Positions 1 through 7,076 of a stretch of 64,000 nt of DNA are shown here, piece by piece. Within the stretch, counting starts at the first letter, position 1; each line of letters opens with the position of its first letter. This stretch comes from a virus. The notes beneath the pieces are model-generated. The model was not told where the DNA came from. It searched no databases and was given only the letters and a program-made list of their open reading frames with translations. Where the stretch lies: the IMG/VR virus record IMGVR_UViG_3300036770_008442, positions 1 through 64,000 of that record; one strand, given 5' to 3'. The translations under genes and the position numbers were made by a program.

Positions 1-938
1 CTCTCGGCTCCAGGAACTCCCCAAAGATAAGAGAGGTCCAACAGGACCGGTCCGTCTTGTTTGAGATCTCCCTTGAGCTTTGCCAACAGGGGTTTGGGAT
101 CTAGAAGGGTCAGGACCAGGGCTTTGGCTTTGGGATCATCAATAGTTTCCCAAGCCTGCAGCCATCCGGCAGGTCCCCATTGACCCTTCGGAATTTTGAA
201 TTCTTGAGCTTCAACCCCAGCAGAAAATCTGAAGACACCCCCTATCTTCTGGGGTGCCCCGACTAGGGTCTCCAGAGGATTTCCATCGCAATGGAAATCT
301 CCTTTCACCTCCGAGGTTGCTCCCTCGAGGGAGGTGAGCTTGTTCCGGTGACACCGAAAATCCCCTTTCACCTCCCGGGGTGCTCCGACTAGGGAAGTGA
401 GCTTGTTCCCGGAGCAATAAAAATCCCTACTCACCACCGCGGGTGCTCCCTCGAGGGAGGTGAGATTGTTCTCGTAGCAATAAAAATACCCTCCCACCTC
501 CGGGGGTGCTCCCTCGAGGGAGGTGAGCTTGTTCTCGTAGCAAGAAAAATCCCCTTTCACCTCCCCGGGTGCTCCGACTAGGGAGGTGAGCTTGTTCTCT
601 GAGCAACTAAAATCCCCTCTCACCTCCCCGGGTGCTCCCTCCAGGGAGGTGAGCATGTTCCCGGAGCACCAAAAACCCCCACTCACCACCCCGGGTGCTC
701 CCTCGAGGGAGGTGAGCTTGTTAAAGGAGCAATTAAAATTCGCACTCACCTTCCCAAATGTCACACCCTTCAAATCAGAAAGTCCCTGATAGGAACATCT
801 AAAACTCCCTTCCACATCCACCAGTCCCTCTGCATTAACGGTCCAGGTACCATAGGTGCACTTGTCCAACCAACTTTCCTGCTCGGGTGTCAGTCCATGA
901 ATATCGGATTCGAAAACCTTGAAGGTTTTGATTCTCAT
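1..938 (-). CDS. Leucine-rich-repeat protein, 5' part (cut by window edge)
   Basis: The reading frame opens at ATG 938 and runs without a stop to base 1, so about 312 residues are seen and the C-terminus is missing. After about 45 N-terminal residues come roughly ten 21-residue repeats of the form GDFxCxxNxLTSLEGAPxEV, then a region without repeats. The pattern matches phage and bacterial leucine-rich-repeat proteins with one Cys and one Asn per turn, which form a solenoid used for binding. Sequence composition is visibly richer in G and C than the neighbouring genes, and the repeats are nearly identical at DNA level, which suggests recent expansion or acquisition. Its ligand is unknown; a role in adhesion or host interaction is only inference. 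No Shine-Dalgarno sequence is visible; the leader is A-rich (AAATAAATAAAAA). Confidence 0.8.
   Translation of the reverse strand, partial: MRIKTFKVFESDIHGLTPEQESWLDKCTYGTWTVNAEGLVDVEGSFRCSYQGLSDLKGVTFGKVSANFNCSFNKLTSLEGAPGVVSGGFWCSGNMLTSLEGAPGEVRGDFSCSENKLTSLVGAPGEVKGDFSCYENKLTSLEGAPPEVGGYFYCYENNLTSLEGAPAVVSRDFYCSGNKLTSLVGAPREVKGDFRCHRNKLTSLEGATSEVKGDFHCDGNPLETLVGAPQKIGGVFRFSAGVEAQEFKIPKGQWGPAGWLQAWETIDDPKAKALVLTLLDPKPLLAKLKGDLKQDGPVLLDLSYLWGVPGAE
240..790 (-). repeat. 63-bp tandem repeats coding for LRR units
   Basis: Copies of a 63-bp unit recur in register; for example, the same hexamer starts at 505 and again at 568. Each unit codes for one 21-residue leucine-rich repeat. The core LTSLEGAP or LTSLVGAP is kept almost unchanged at DNA level, while the residues between Phe-x-Cys and Asn differ from copy to copy. 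Confidence 0.9.
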
Positions 939-947
939 TTACATTTT

Positions 948-1403
948 TTATTTATTTTTCATGGACTTTAGAAACTCATTAAATTCCTTAATGATTCTGG
1001 ATTTCTTTCTTTTTTTCTTAGTGCTAGACAGATTTAAAGAGGGAAATTTATCCCCAGATCCAACAGTTCCTCCATAAAAATCAGCGTTTGTACCACCTGC
1101 TGATGGAAATTGAACTGCTCCCATTCCTGAAACAGTATCAAGAGAAGCAAAAGAACCACCCCCCATATCTCCTCCCATATCTTCTAGGACATAATCAGTG
1201 CATCCACAGGTTTCTGTAATTTCCTTTTCAAGTTGCCATTTTTCAACACAATAGTTATTCGAATCCATCCATTCCTTATATGTGGATTCAACAGATTTTG
1301 GATCTGAACCAGATTCAAAAAAAGGCTTATCTGCCTCGCAACATAGACAAACCAAGGTTCTGCCCCCCGTTCCATTTCCTGTAGGATAGTATTTCATTTC
1401 CAT
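948..1403 (-). CDS. Unknown cysteine-containing protein (151 aa)
   Basis: The product is not recognised. Its N-terminal half holds several cysteines (LVCLCCEAD near residue 17, then TCGCTD near residue 65), which could bind a metal or form disulfides. The middle is Gly-rich and the C-terminus is strongly basic (STKKKRKKSR). The ATG directly abuts the stop of the upstream 74-residue gene, so the two are probably co-transcribed. The paired cysteines are what is seen; metal binding is inference. Confidence 0.6.
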   Translation of the reverse strand: MEMKYYPTGNGTGGRTLVCLCCEADKPFFESGSDPKSVESTYKEWMDSNNYCVEKWQLEKEITETCGCTDYVLEDMGGDMGGGSFASLDTVSGMGAVQFPSAGGTNADFYGGTVGSGDKFPSLNLSSTKKKRKKSRIIKEFNEFLKSMKNK

Positions 1404-1628
1404 TTATTCTAAAACTTTTATTATATTTTTACTAAATATTCGGGAATATTGACCAGCAGAATCCCGAGTAACATACCCAATAATGTCCTGGTGTGGATCG
1501 TAAATTGCAGACACCACAAGAAGTTCACGATTTGAATCATCAACAATCATTTTTCCAGAAAGCTCGTCTACTTGTTTTGTCTGAGACGAGGGGAATACGT
1601 TATTTTTTTTGTTACAACCACAGCCCAT
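1404..1628 (-). CDS. Unknown small protein with Cys-rich N-terminus (74 aa)
   Basis: The protein begins MGCGCNKKNN, a short Cys-Gly-Cys head followed by a compact domain with alternating hydrophobic residues (LLVVSAIYDP, IIGYVTRDS). No family is recognised. A GATAAATA element lies 24 nt upstream of the ATG, so it may have its own promoter. The MGCGC head would suit metal binding, but nothing proves this. Confidence 0.6.
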   Translation of the reverse strand: MGCGCNKKNNVFPSSQTKQVDELSGKMIVDDSNRELLVVSAIYDPHQDIIGYVTRDSAGQYSRIFSKNIIKVLE

Positions 1629-1651
1629 GATTTCTATTTGTATTATTTTAT

Positions 1652-1659
1652 TATTTATC
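1652..1659 (-). promoter_or_regulatory. GATAAATA promoter-like element
   Basis: On the minus strand GATAAATA lies 24 nt before the ATG at 1628 and overlaps the stop codon of the upstream gene. It belongs to the recurrent GATA(T/A)ATA set seen upstream of many starts in this window and resembles the T4 late promoter TATAAATA. Confidence 0.4.
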
Positions 1660-2077
1660 TGTAATTATTTCTCAATTCTTTTCTCCTAAGATAATTAAAA
1701 AGATATCTTAGGGCCTTCTTATATTCCATCGAATTTCTAAATGGCGATGGATAGGATCGAATCGGATTTCCTTGACCTTCCGGAAATTCAGAATCCTGCT
1801 CGTCTTCTATTGCTGGATTATACCTTCTGATTGATCCGGAAGGATGCACAGTATAAAAAACGTCACCATATCCTTCTTCGCGAGGCTGATTTTTTCTTTG
1901 AAATTTGAGGGTATTGTTGAGCTCCTGCTGATGTGAAGTTAAGTCTTCAAATCCAAGATCAATAATGTCTGCATATTCCGAGCTTTTTCTGATGTTGTCA
2001 AGATTTATTTCTCTTCTAGTTTCCTCTTGATACTCAGATTTAGGATCATAATCCCTATAAGAAATGACGGATTTCAT
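1655..2077 (-). CDS. Unknown charged protein (140 aa)
   Basis: No family is recognised. The protein is rich in charged residues, has an acidic and Glu-rich N-terminal half, a central segment (YGDVFYTVHPSGSIRRYNP) and a basic helix at the C-terminus (LFNYLRRKELRNNYR). Its ATG overlaps the stop of the upstream 218-residue gene by 4 nt, indicating translational coupling. Confidence 0.6.
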   Translation of the reverse strand: MKSVISYRDYDPKSEYQEETRREINLDNIRKSSEYADIIDLGFEDLTSHQQELNNTLKFQRKNQPREEGYGDVFYTVHPSGSIRRYNPAIEDEQDSEFPEGQGNPIRSYPSPFRNSMEYKKALRYLFNYLRRKELRNNYR

Positions 2078-2730
2078 TTTTTACTGTCTTCTATCCAATC
2101 CCTATAATCCTTAAGATTCTCTAAATTTCTTTTGCCCGCTTTCTCTTTTTTAGAATCTGGATTTAAAAAAGGTACAATGGGTTTTATGCCCTTTCCAAAA
2201 TTCATATTTGGAACAAAGGAAGGCAACCCGCTGGATTTGATAATCTTGGCTGCATCGGATTCATTAACAGATGCAGGCAGATTTGACGTTTTTGTTTTTG
2301 CGAATTTCAGCAATTCTTTATCCGACATCGGTTTGACCTTTTTGCCCGAATCGTCTCTATATCCGAAAGCTATTTTTTTAATTTCTTCCTTATATTTAGG
2401 ATCAATGTCCGATATTTTTAGACTTCCTTTTCTCAAAGCCCACGCCTGCCCCATAATAGATTGCTGAGATTTACTGACCGATTTTTCATCCAAATTCTCG
2501 TTTTCTAGATACAAATTTTTCATTTTCTTTTCTATTTCTTTTGAGCTCATCGGCTTTGAATTCAATTGCCAATTAGTGTTTGGGTTGATAATTTTCTTTT
2601 TCCCTTTTTTCCAATCAGAAAAAGTCCACAGCCATCTGTTATAACCTTTACCAACAACCTCAAATCCTTTATCTCCAGGCTGAATAGCAATTGGTGATTG
2701 GGGCGGTATGTAGCTTCCAGTTTCAGCCAT
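2074..2730 (-). CDS. Unknown lysine-rich protein (218 aa)
   Basis: No family is recognised. The N-terminus (PPQSPIAIQPGDKGFEVV) looks extended; the rest is Lys-rich with two similar short helical stretches, PMSSKEIEKKMKNL and PMSDKELLKFAKT. Its start overlaps the stop of the upstream DUF4494-like gene by one base (TAATG), so the two are likely translated together. The high positive charge would fit nucleic-acid binding or an internal virion protein, which is speculation. Confidence 0.6.
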   Translation of the reverse strand: MAETGSYIPPQSPIAIQPGDKGFEVVGKGYNRWLWTFSDWKKGKKKIINPNTNWQLNSKPMSSKEIEKKMKNLYLENENLDEKSVSKSQQSIMGQAWALRKGSLKISDIDPKYKEEIKKIAFGYRDDSGKKVKPMSDKELLKFAKTKTSNLPASVNESDAAKIIKSSGLPSFVPNMNFGKGIKPIVPFLNPDSKKEKAGKRNLENLKDYRDWIEDSKK

Positions 2731-2936
2731 TATTCTATTACTGATTCTATTTTTGATTTAGAAACCTGAACGGTCTCAAAAAATCCGACAGTTCCCTTCA
2801 GATGATCTGAAACTTTTGATTCCACTTCTAAAACGGATTGAGCCTCAACCAAAAATTCCACCTTTTTAAGAACAGGATCTCCATTTTTTTTGACCTCACC
2901 TGATTCAAAACTGACTTTAGCGATATAATATCCCAT
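2730..2936 (-). CDS. DUF4494-like small protein (68 aa)
   Basis: The protein (MGYYIAKVSFESGEV..., then KVEFLVEAQSVLEVESKV) has the layout of the Bacteroidota DUF4494 family: a beta strand, a loop with a charged Lys-Asn-Gly turn, then VEA plus a helix. Its function is unknown. An upstream in-frame ATG at 2966 exists, but the ATG at 2936 is preferred. A GATATATA element and an A-rich leader lie between the two, and a long hairpin (2968-2996) sits just above. The family link is by eye and needs a profile search. Confidence 0.55.
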   Translation of the reverse strand: MGYYIAKVSFESGEVKKNGDPVLKKVEFLVEAQSVLEVESKVSDHLKGTVGFFETVQVSKSKIESVIE

Positions 2937-2948
2937 GATTGTTTTTTT

Positions 2949-2956
2949 TATATATC
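2949..2956 (-). promoter_or_regulatory. GATATATA promoter-like element
   Basis: GATATATA on the minus strand is followed by an A-run and then by the ATG at 2936, 13 nt away. It sits directly after a strong hairpin that may end the upstream transcript. Confidence 0.45.
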
Positions 2957-2967
2957 TTTTCTTCATG

Positions 2968-2996
2968 AGAAAGGCAACCGATTGGGTTGCCTTTCT
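2968..2996 (-). terminator. Perfect 12-bp hairpin after the H1-like gene
   Basis: The arms AGAAAGGCAACC and GGTTGCCTTTCT pair perfectly around a 5-nt loop. It lies 21 nt past the stop of the H1-like gene. On the minus strand the 3' arm carries pyrimidines, but no long U-run follows, so termination is likely but not certain. Confidence 0.55.
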
Positions 2997-3017
2997 TGAT
3001 TTCAGATCTTTTAGATC

Positions 3018-3191
3018 TTATGAATTCTTAATCTCCTGGACTTCTGTTCTGACCTGTTGAGCAAGTTTTTTAATCTCCTGCATAGCTTGTCGAACGCGGG
3101 TTCCAGCAGCTTTGTTTCCCTTTCCTACAAACTTTTCAACGTCTGCTTCTGCGGTGGAAACGATTTCCTTGATTTGTTCAAAAGACTCCAT
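3018..3191 (-). CDS. Histone H1 (Hc1)-like small DNA-binding protein (57 aa)
   Basis: The frame from ATG 3191 to TAA 3018 codes for a 57-residue helical protein. Its motifs EADVEKFVGKGNKAAGTRVR and MQEIKKLAQQVR match the Hc1-like histone-H1 proteins found widely in Bacteroidota (KGNKAAGTRVRKAMQ is the family signature). These proteins bind and compact DNA. Full family length appears to be present. In a phage it could condense phage or host DNA or act as a decoy nucleoid protein; that role is inference. It stands alone with a hairpin after it, so it is probably its own transcription unit. Confidence 0.85.
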   Translation of the reverse strand: MESFEQIKEIVSTAEADVEKFVGKGNKAAGTRVRQAMQEIKKLAQQVRTEVQEIKNS

Positions 3192-3247
3192 GTTTTTTTG
3201 TTTTATGGTTTGATGATTATAGTGATATTTTCTTTTTTGTTTCAGTC

Positions 3248-3781
3248 TTACCTGCTAATTATGTAAGTTTTTTCACGGGATCCGGTTTGAATAGACCATT
3301 CCGGTCCAATGTATGAAAGTAGAATAGATCTCATATTTTCTTCATAGTTATCGATATCCAAATTTGTTTCCATTTCGTCGAAAATTCGGATCACTTTGGG
3401 ATTTTTTTCCAGATAATTGAGGATAGCCTTGGAGATTTGCTCAAAGAATCTTGACAGATCATTGCCCGATAGAGTAAATTTCTCTTCGTTTACCATGGGC
3501 AATTCAGCTTTACCTATAGCAACATCCTGAATGATCTCCGGAGAAATCTGATTCACATTTAAGACAGCATAGGAATTTTTAGGTCCTTCTGTCGTCTCGA
3601 ATTGAGAATACTTACCTATCATAAACATAAATCCCAGACTTTCTCCTTTTTCAAGTTCGAGCTGGAAGAAATAATAGAATAAATCCCCATCTTTTTTTTG
3701 TAGGAAGGGCATAGTCCCAAATCCATCCCCCTCATTTATTCTTCTATTAAAATCAGAAAAACTAAGAACTTTAATTTTCAC
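3248..3781 (-). CDS. Unknown protein with capsid-targeting-like N-terminus (177 aa)
   Basis: Translation appears to start at GTG 3781, because an in-frame stop lies just upstream and no ATG fits. The N-terminus, VLSFSDFNRRINE followed by GDG, resembles T4 capsid-targeting sequences: a hydrophobic-aromatic patch ending in (L/I)-x-E, the T4 prohead-protease site. The remaining about 160 residues form an unrecognised alpha/beta domain. GATATATA lies 19 nt upstream. The protein may be packaged in the prohead and cleaved after Glu17; the body has no known function. Confidence 0.6.
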   Translation of the reverse strand: MKIKVLSFSDFNRRINEGDGFGTMPFLQKKDGDLFYYFFQLELEKGESLGFMFMIGKYSQFETTEGPKNSYAVLNVNQISPEIIQDVAIGKAELPMVNEEKFTLSGNDLSRFFEQISKAILNYLEKNPKVIRIFDEMETNLDIDNYEENMRSILLSYIGPEWSIQTGSREKTYIISR

Positions 3782-3799
3782 TTCGATTAATTATTTTTT

Positions 3800-3807
3800 T
3801 ATATATC
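3800..3807 (-). promoter_or_regulatory. GATATATA promoter-like element
   Basis: GATATATA followed by an A-run lies 19 nt upstream of the GTG at 3781, just after the stop of the ligase/NMNAT gene. Confidence 0.45.
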
Positions 3808-3812
3808 CAAAA

Positions 3813-5771
3813 TCAAACATCCTTTACAAGATCATTATAGAGAATCGCAACTTCAGGGGGAACCATTTTTTTAAACTTAGAAAAATCCCGATCCGTCAAA
3901 GCTTCTCTTACTTTAGTAGCTGATCCAGATCGTGGGGTTTCAATTAATTTCAGGTCCGGACTAATAATATCCTTAATGTCGGATTGCTTGATGTATTCCA
4001 TTTGCTTCTGGTAATCATCTATCCTATCATCTCCTGCTCCTATTAATTGAGGATCATATCCTGAATCGAGAAGTTTAGCAACAGCAGATCCTAAAAGACC
4101 TCTGGATAACATCATAAATCCCTCGATCTGGGGATGATTCTTGGTGATTTCTCCCATATATCTCTCAACCTTGTCAATGGGAAATGGAGATTTACCGGAT
4201 TTATTATGACCTGGATGAACGACTATAATATAGGAATCAAACCCGTTTTTTTCTTTTAGGAAATCAGCCATTTTTAAATGGCCATAATGAAAGGGCTGAA
4301 ATCTACCCAGGATCACATTGATCTTCTTTCTTTCCTCCTCTGTATCTTCTACAATGGAATCAAATTTAGAAGACTGGGAATCAATAGTTTCTAGGTTTCC
4401 AATAAATTCATCATAAGAAAAGAGAGGATTTTCGTTTTTCTCATCTTCCTCGTCTTCCTCCTTGAGATACTCTACTGGCTTAATAAATTCCTTTTTGAAT
4501 TGATCGAAAGAAATGAGAGATGATTCGTTGATTTCCTTTTTTGGCTTCTCCACATATCTTCGAATCTCCTCGACCAAAGAATTGAATTGCTCCTGCATAC
4601 CCTTGTTGATAATGCCTCCAGCTCGGGTTTTAATTTTCCGAAAAGAATTAAGAATAAGTTTGTAAAGGGATTCAAAGGTCTGATCCTTTTCCAGATACTT
4701 CAGAACTCTCCGATCATTAATGAGATCTTTATTCAGCCTGAATTCTTCTTTCTTTAAGTATTCTGGCTCTTCGTAATCAGCATTTTTATACTTATTCTCA
4801 TATCGATCTAAGAATCGAACAAACACATCAGAAATAAAAGAAATGTATCTCTCATCTTCTGTATCCCCATCAATATCGAAAGATCTTACACCCTCCTCCA
4901 AAATAAAATTCATAACATCCATGAGAGTTATGCCCAAAAAATCACTCGGTTTTTTCTGAGCCTTCTCCTGATATTTGGATTTTGCTATTTCGGTAAAGAT
5001 CGGATCCACCATTTTGGCTAACACGGTTTCTCCCTCCTTATCAGGATCACCGAATCTAAAAACAATTCCTTCCACGTCCTTATCTAGATCTTCATTCAAG
5101 GCAGTTTTAGATAATTCCGGGTTGAGAGTGGAAATTATGAATCTGACAAAACTATTGGTTCTAAATTTCTCTACTAGATCTTTAAATGGAGTTTCTAGAA
5201 ATTCCATCAGTTTTATCTTCTGAGTCGAATCTAGAATGCCCTGAAAAATGATGGGGGGTCTTTCCACACCTAATAAATCCGCCCAGGTGTCAAGAAGATC
5301 TTTGTCCTGGATCGTTTTAATTATTTTTCTTGATTCGTCCAATTGATGGACATAAGAAAGGATAAGATGATTTTTAGGAGTTCTGTCGTAGACTATCTCA
5401 ACAGGCTTGTTATTGGCAAAATATTCAAGTCCGAATCTCCACCCTCTGGGAATTTTCTCAATCACATGGGGAGGCAGGGATTCAATATAGTTAATTGGTT
5501 TTTCATAATATCTCATCAAAGTCCGATCGACGAGAGTTATAGGATTTCTTTGATCTCTTCTATAAAATTTAAACCTTCCGCTTTCCCTGTCTCTTTCAAA
5601 CGTGAAAGCGGATCCATCCATTTTCTCATTGATAGTGACGAACTGATTAAAAAGATCATTAATAAAATTTGCACCCTTTTTATTATAGATATCGTAAAGA
5701 TGATTAATTCCAGACATGTTTGAGATAATATGATTAAGATTCCGCGGAGGATTTGATAAAATGTGGGCCAA
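3813..5771 (-). CDS. Fused KxDG nucleic-acid ligase and NMN-adenylyltransferase-like protein (652 aa)
   Basis: Two enzymes are joined. Residues about 45-260 look like an ATP-dependent RNA/DNA ligase: EKMDGS (KxDG, Lys50 as the likely adenylated residue), GWRFGLEYF (motif III-like), DVEGIVFRF (motif IV-like) and VLAKM (motif V-like). Residues 484-652 look like an NMNAT/cytidylyltransferase fold: GRFQPFHYGH (the HxGH site) near 489-498 and SGSATKVRE (the S-x-T-x-x-R site) near 615. The acidic linker between them carries LISFDQF and LFSYDEFIGNLE, which resemble the capsid-targeting motif of neighbouring proteins. The first could seal RNA or DNA nicks; the second would make NAD from NMN and ATP. 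ATG 5771 overlaps the upstream gene by 38 nt; ATG 5717 is an alternative start. Domain calls are by motif; the exact ligase family is not resolved. Confidence 0.75.
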   Translation of the reverse strand: MAHILSNPPRNLNHIISNMSGINHLYDIYNKKGANFINDLFNQFVTINEKMDGSAFTFERDRESGRFKFYRRDQRNPITLVDRTLMRYYEKPINYIESLPPHVIEKIPRGWRFGLEYFANNKPVEIVYDRTPKNHLILSYVHQLDESRKIIKTIQDKDLLDTWADLLGVERPPIIFQGILDSTQKIKLMEFLETPFKDLVEKFRTNSFVRFIISTLNPELSKTALNEDLDKDVEGIVFRFGDPDKEGETVLAKMVDPIFTEIAKSKYQEKAQKKPSDFLGITLMDVMNFILEEGVRSFDIDGDTEDERYISFISDVFVRFLDRYENKYKNADYEEPEYLKKEEFRLNKDLINDRRVLKYLEKDQTFESLYKLILNSFRKIKTRAGGIINKGMQEQFNSLVEEIRRYVEKPKKEINESSLISFDQFKKEFIKPVEYLKEEDEEDEKNENPLFSYDEFIGNLETIDSQSSKFDSIVEDTEEERKKINVILGRFQPFHYGHLKMADFLKEKNGFDSYIIVVHPGHNKSGKSPFPIDKVERYMGEITKNHPQIEGFMMLSRGLLGSAVAKLLDSGYDPQLIGAGDDRIDDYQKQMEYIKQSDIKDIISPDLKLIETPRSGSATKVREALTDRDFSKFKKMVPPEVAILYNDLVKDV

Positions 5772-6159
5772 ATTGAAGATCTAAACTCGATTTTACGATC
5801 CCGTTCATGATCAAATAGGCTATTCCTTGTACAATACTTTCTATCAATATTTTCGATTTATCATCTAGATCCTTTTCATAAATAGTCGAAAGCTCCTCCA
5901 AAAAATCATCAATTTCCAGAGCCATTTCTTTTCTGTTTATGACCTCAAAAATGAAATTTTCTATGGTGTACACAACAGATCCATTGACGATAATATCCCA
6001 GTTTCCTGTTTGGTTTTTTTCGATTATACCATGATTACCAAGTCTAGTACTAAATTCAATCCTATCCAATTCTCTACCTATAATTAAAGGAGAATCGTGC
6101 TCTAGAAAAACATCTAGTGCCCCATACATCAAGTCATTATATTTTGATGTGAATTCCAT
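5734..6159 (-). CDS. Unknown protein (141 aa)
   Basis: No family is recognised. The protein is acidic and mixed alpha/beta, with an N-terminal helical part, a strand-rich centre (GNWDIIVNGSVVYTI) and a helical C-terminal half. Its ATG overlaps the stop of the upstream nucleotidyltransferase by one base (TAATG), and its 3' end overlaps the start of the ligase/NMNAT gene, so the three are probably one operon and could work together. Confidence 0.6.
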   Translation of the reverse strand: MEFTSKYNDLMYGALDVFLEHDSPLIIGRELDRIEFSTRLGNHGIIEKNQTGNWDIIVNGSVVYTIENFIFEVINRKEMALEIDDFLEELSTIYEKDLDDKSKILIESIVQGIAYLIMNGIVKSSLDLQFGPHFIKSSAES

Positions 6160-7076
6160 TATCTTAATTCTGTTGGGATTTCATAATTCCCATTGGTTAA
6201 ATATCTAATGAGATCATCTTTAATAGATTCAAATCGATCCTTATGTATAAAATTAGGGGATTTCACCATTTTCCAGGCTTGCTCAAATGTTTTGACATCG
6301 TCCGGTGAAACTCCTCCTCCAAAAAGAAGATCTAAGAATTCTTCGGGGCTGTCAGTAATAAACTGGTTATGGCCTGCTACCGTCTGGGGGTTTTTAAGTC
6401 TTTTGGTAACGCCCTTAAAAGTTTTTTTATTCTTATAAATTCCATCGCTGAGTCTTAGGGCATAAGAATAATATGTTTCAGGATCCCCGTTGTCATCAAA
6501 GCTCTCGACTTCCTTCAGAGAAGAAAGAATAGCCTGAAAAAGCCAGTTTCTGTGGGCTGATTTGTATTTACTTTCACCAATTCGATAATCGGGTGAGTAA
6601 AAAATAAAACTAGCCCAGTCCATATTAGAAATAGGAATTAGATCCAGTTGAACAGTCTCTGAATTCGTATTTGCTCCTGCAATGGGCCAACCAATAGAGA
6701 TGACATTGATCCCCTTCATTAATTTCATCTCCGGGGTAAATCCCAAAACACCAGGAAGTTCGTCCTCTAGCAGTTTAAAAATGAATTCCAGAACCTGATC
6801 TTCACTAATCCTAAATTTTCTGGAAATGTACCCTTTATCTATACCCAGGTCAATATCACCCGATGTGTCTGTTGGATTCTGTTTTTTCCCAATACTTCCG
6901 ATGATAATATATTCTTCACCCATTTGACCACCCCCGATCAGAGGAAGCAACAAATTTTCGATTGATTTGAGGGTTTCAGGAACCTCAGATTCCATAATCC
7001 TCCTAGATTGTTTAATGGCATTGCCGCCTTCAAACAGAGATTGGAATTTAGAATATGTGAGTATTTTAGAAGTCAT
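6159..7076 (-). CDS. Pol-beta-type nucleotidyltransferase with capsid-targeting-like N-terminus (305 aa)
   Basis: ATG 7076 is chosen over 7097 because it places the N-terminal motif ILTYSKFQSLFE, ending in L-F-E before GG, at the start; this resembles T4 capsid-targeting peptides cut after (L/I)-x-E. The catalytic signature of a nucleotidyltransferase follows: GS at 60-61, DID at 74-76 and a third acid in VQLDLIP (Asp145), giving the GS...DxD...D pattern. Such enzymes transfer a nucleotide to RNA, proteins or small molecules. The target is unknown. If packaged, it could act on the host early, as T4 Alt does. The neighbouring 147-residue gene upstream carries the same kind of N-terminus, and the ORFs overlap. 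Confidence 0.65.
   Translation of the reverse strand: MTSKILTYSKFQSLFEGGNAIKQSRRIMESEVPETLKSIENLLLPLIGGGQMGEEYIIIGSIGKKQNPTDTSGDIDLGIDKGYISRKFRISEDQVLEFIFKLLEDELPGVLGFTPEMKLMKGINVISIGWPIAGANTNSETVQLDLIPISNMDWASFIFYSPDYRIGESKYKSAHRNWLFQAILSSLKEVESFDDNGDPETYYSYALRLSDGIYKNKKTFKGVTKRLKNPQTVAGHNQFITDSPEEFLDLLFGGGVSPDDVKTFEQAWKMVKSPNFIHKDRFESIKDDLIRYLTNGNYEIPTELR

Noticed and set aside
586-789. Plus-strand open frame over the repeats
   Set aside because: It reads the LRR repeats of the minus-strand gene from the other strand; the codon pattern and repeat phase fit the minus frame.
240-790. CRISPR-like array
   Set aside because: The repeats are 63 bp, in frame, coding and without unique spacers.
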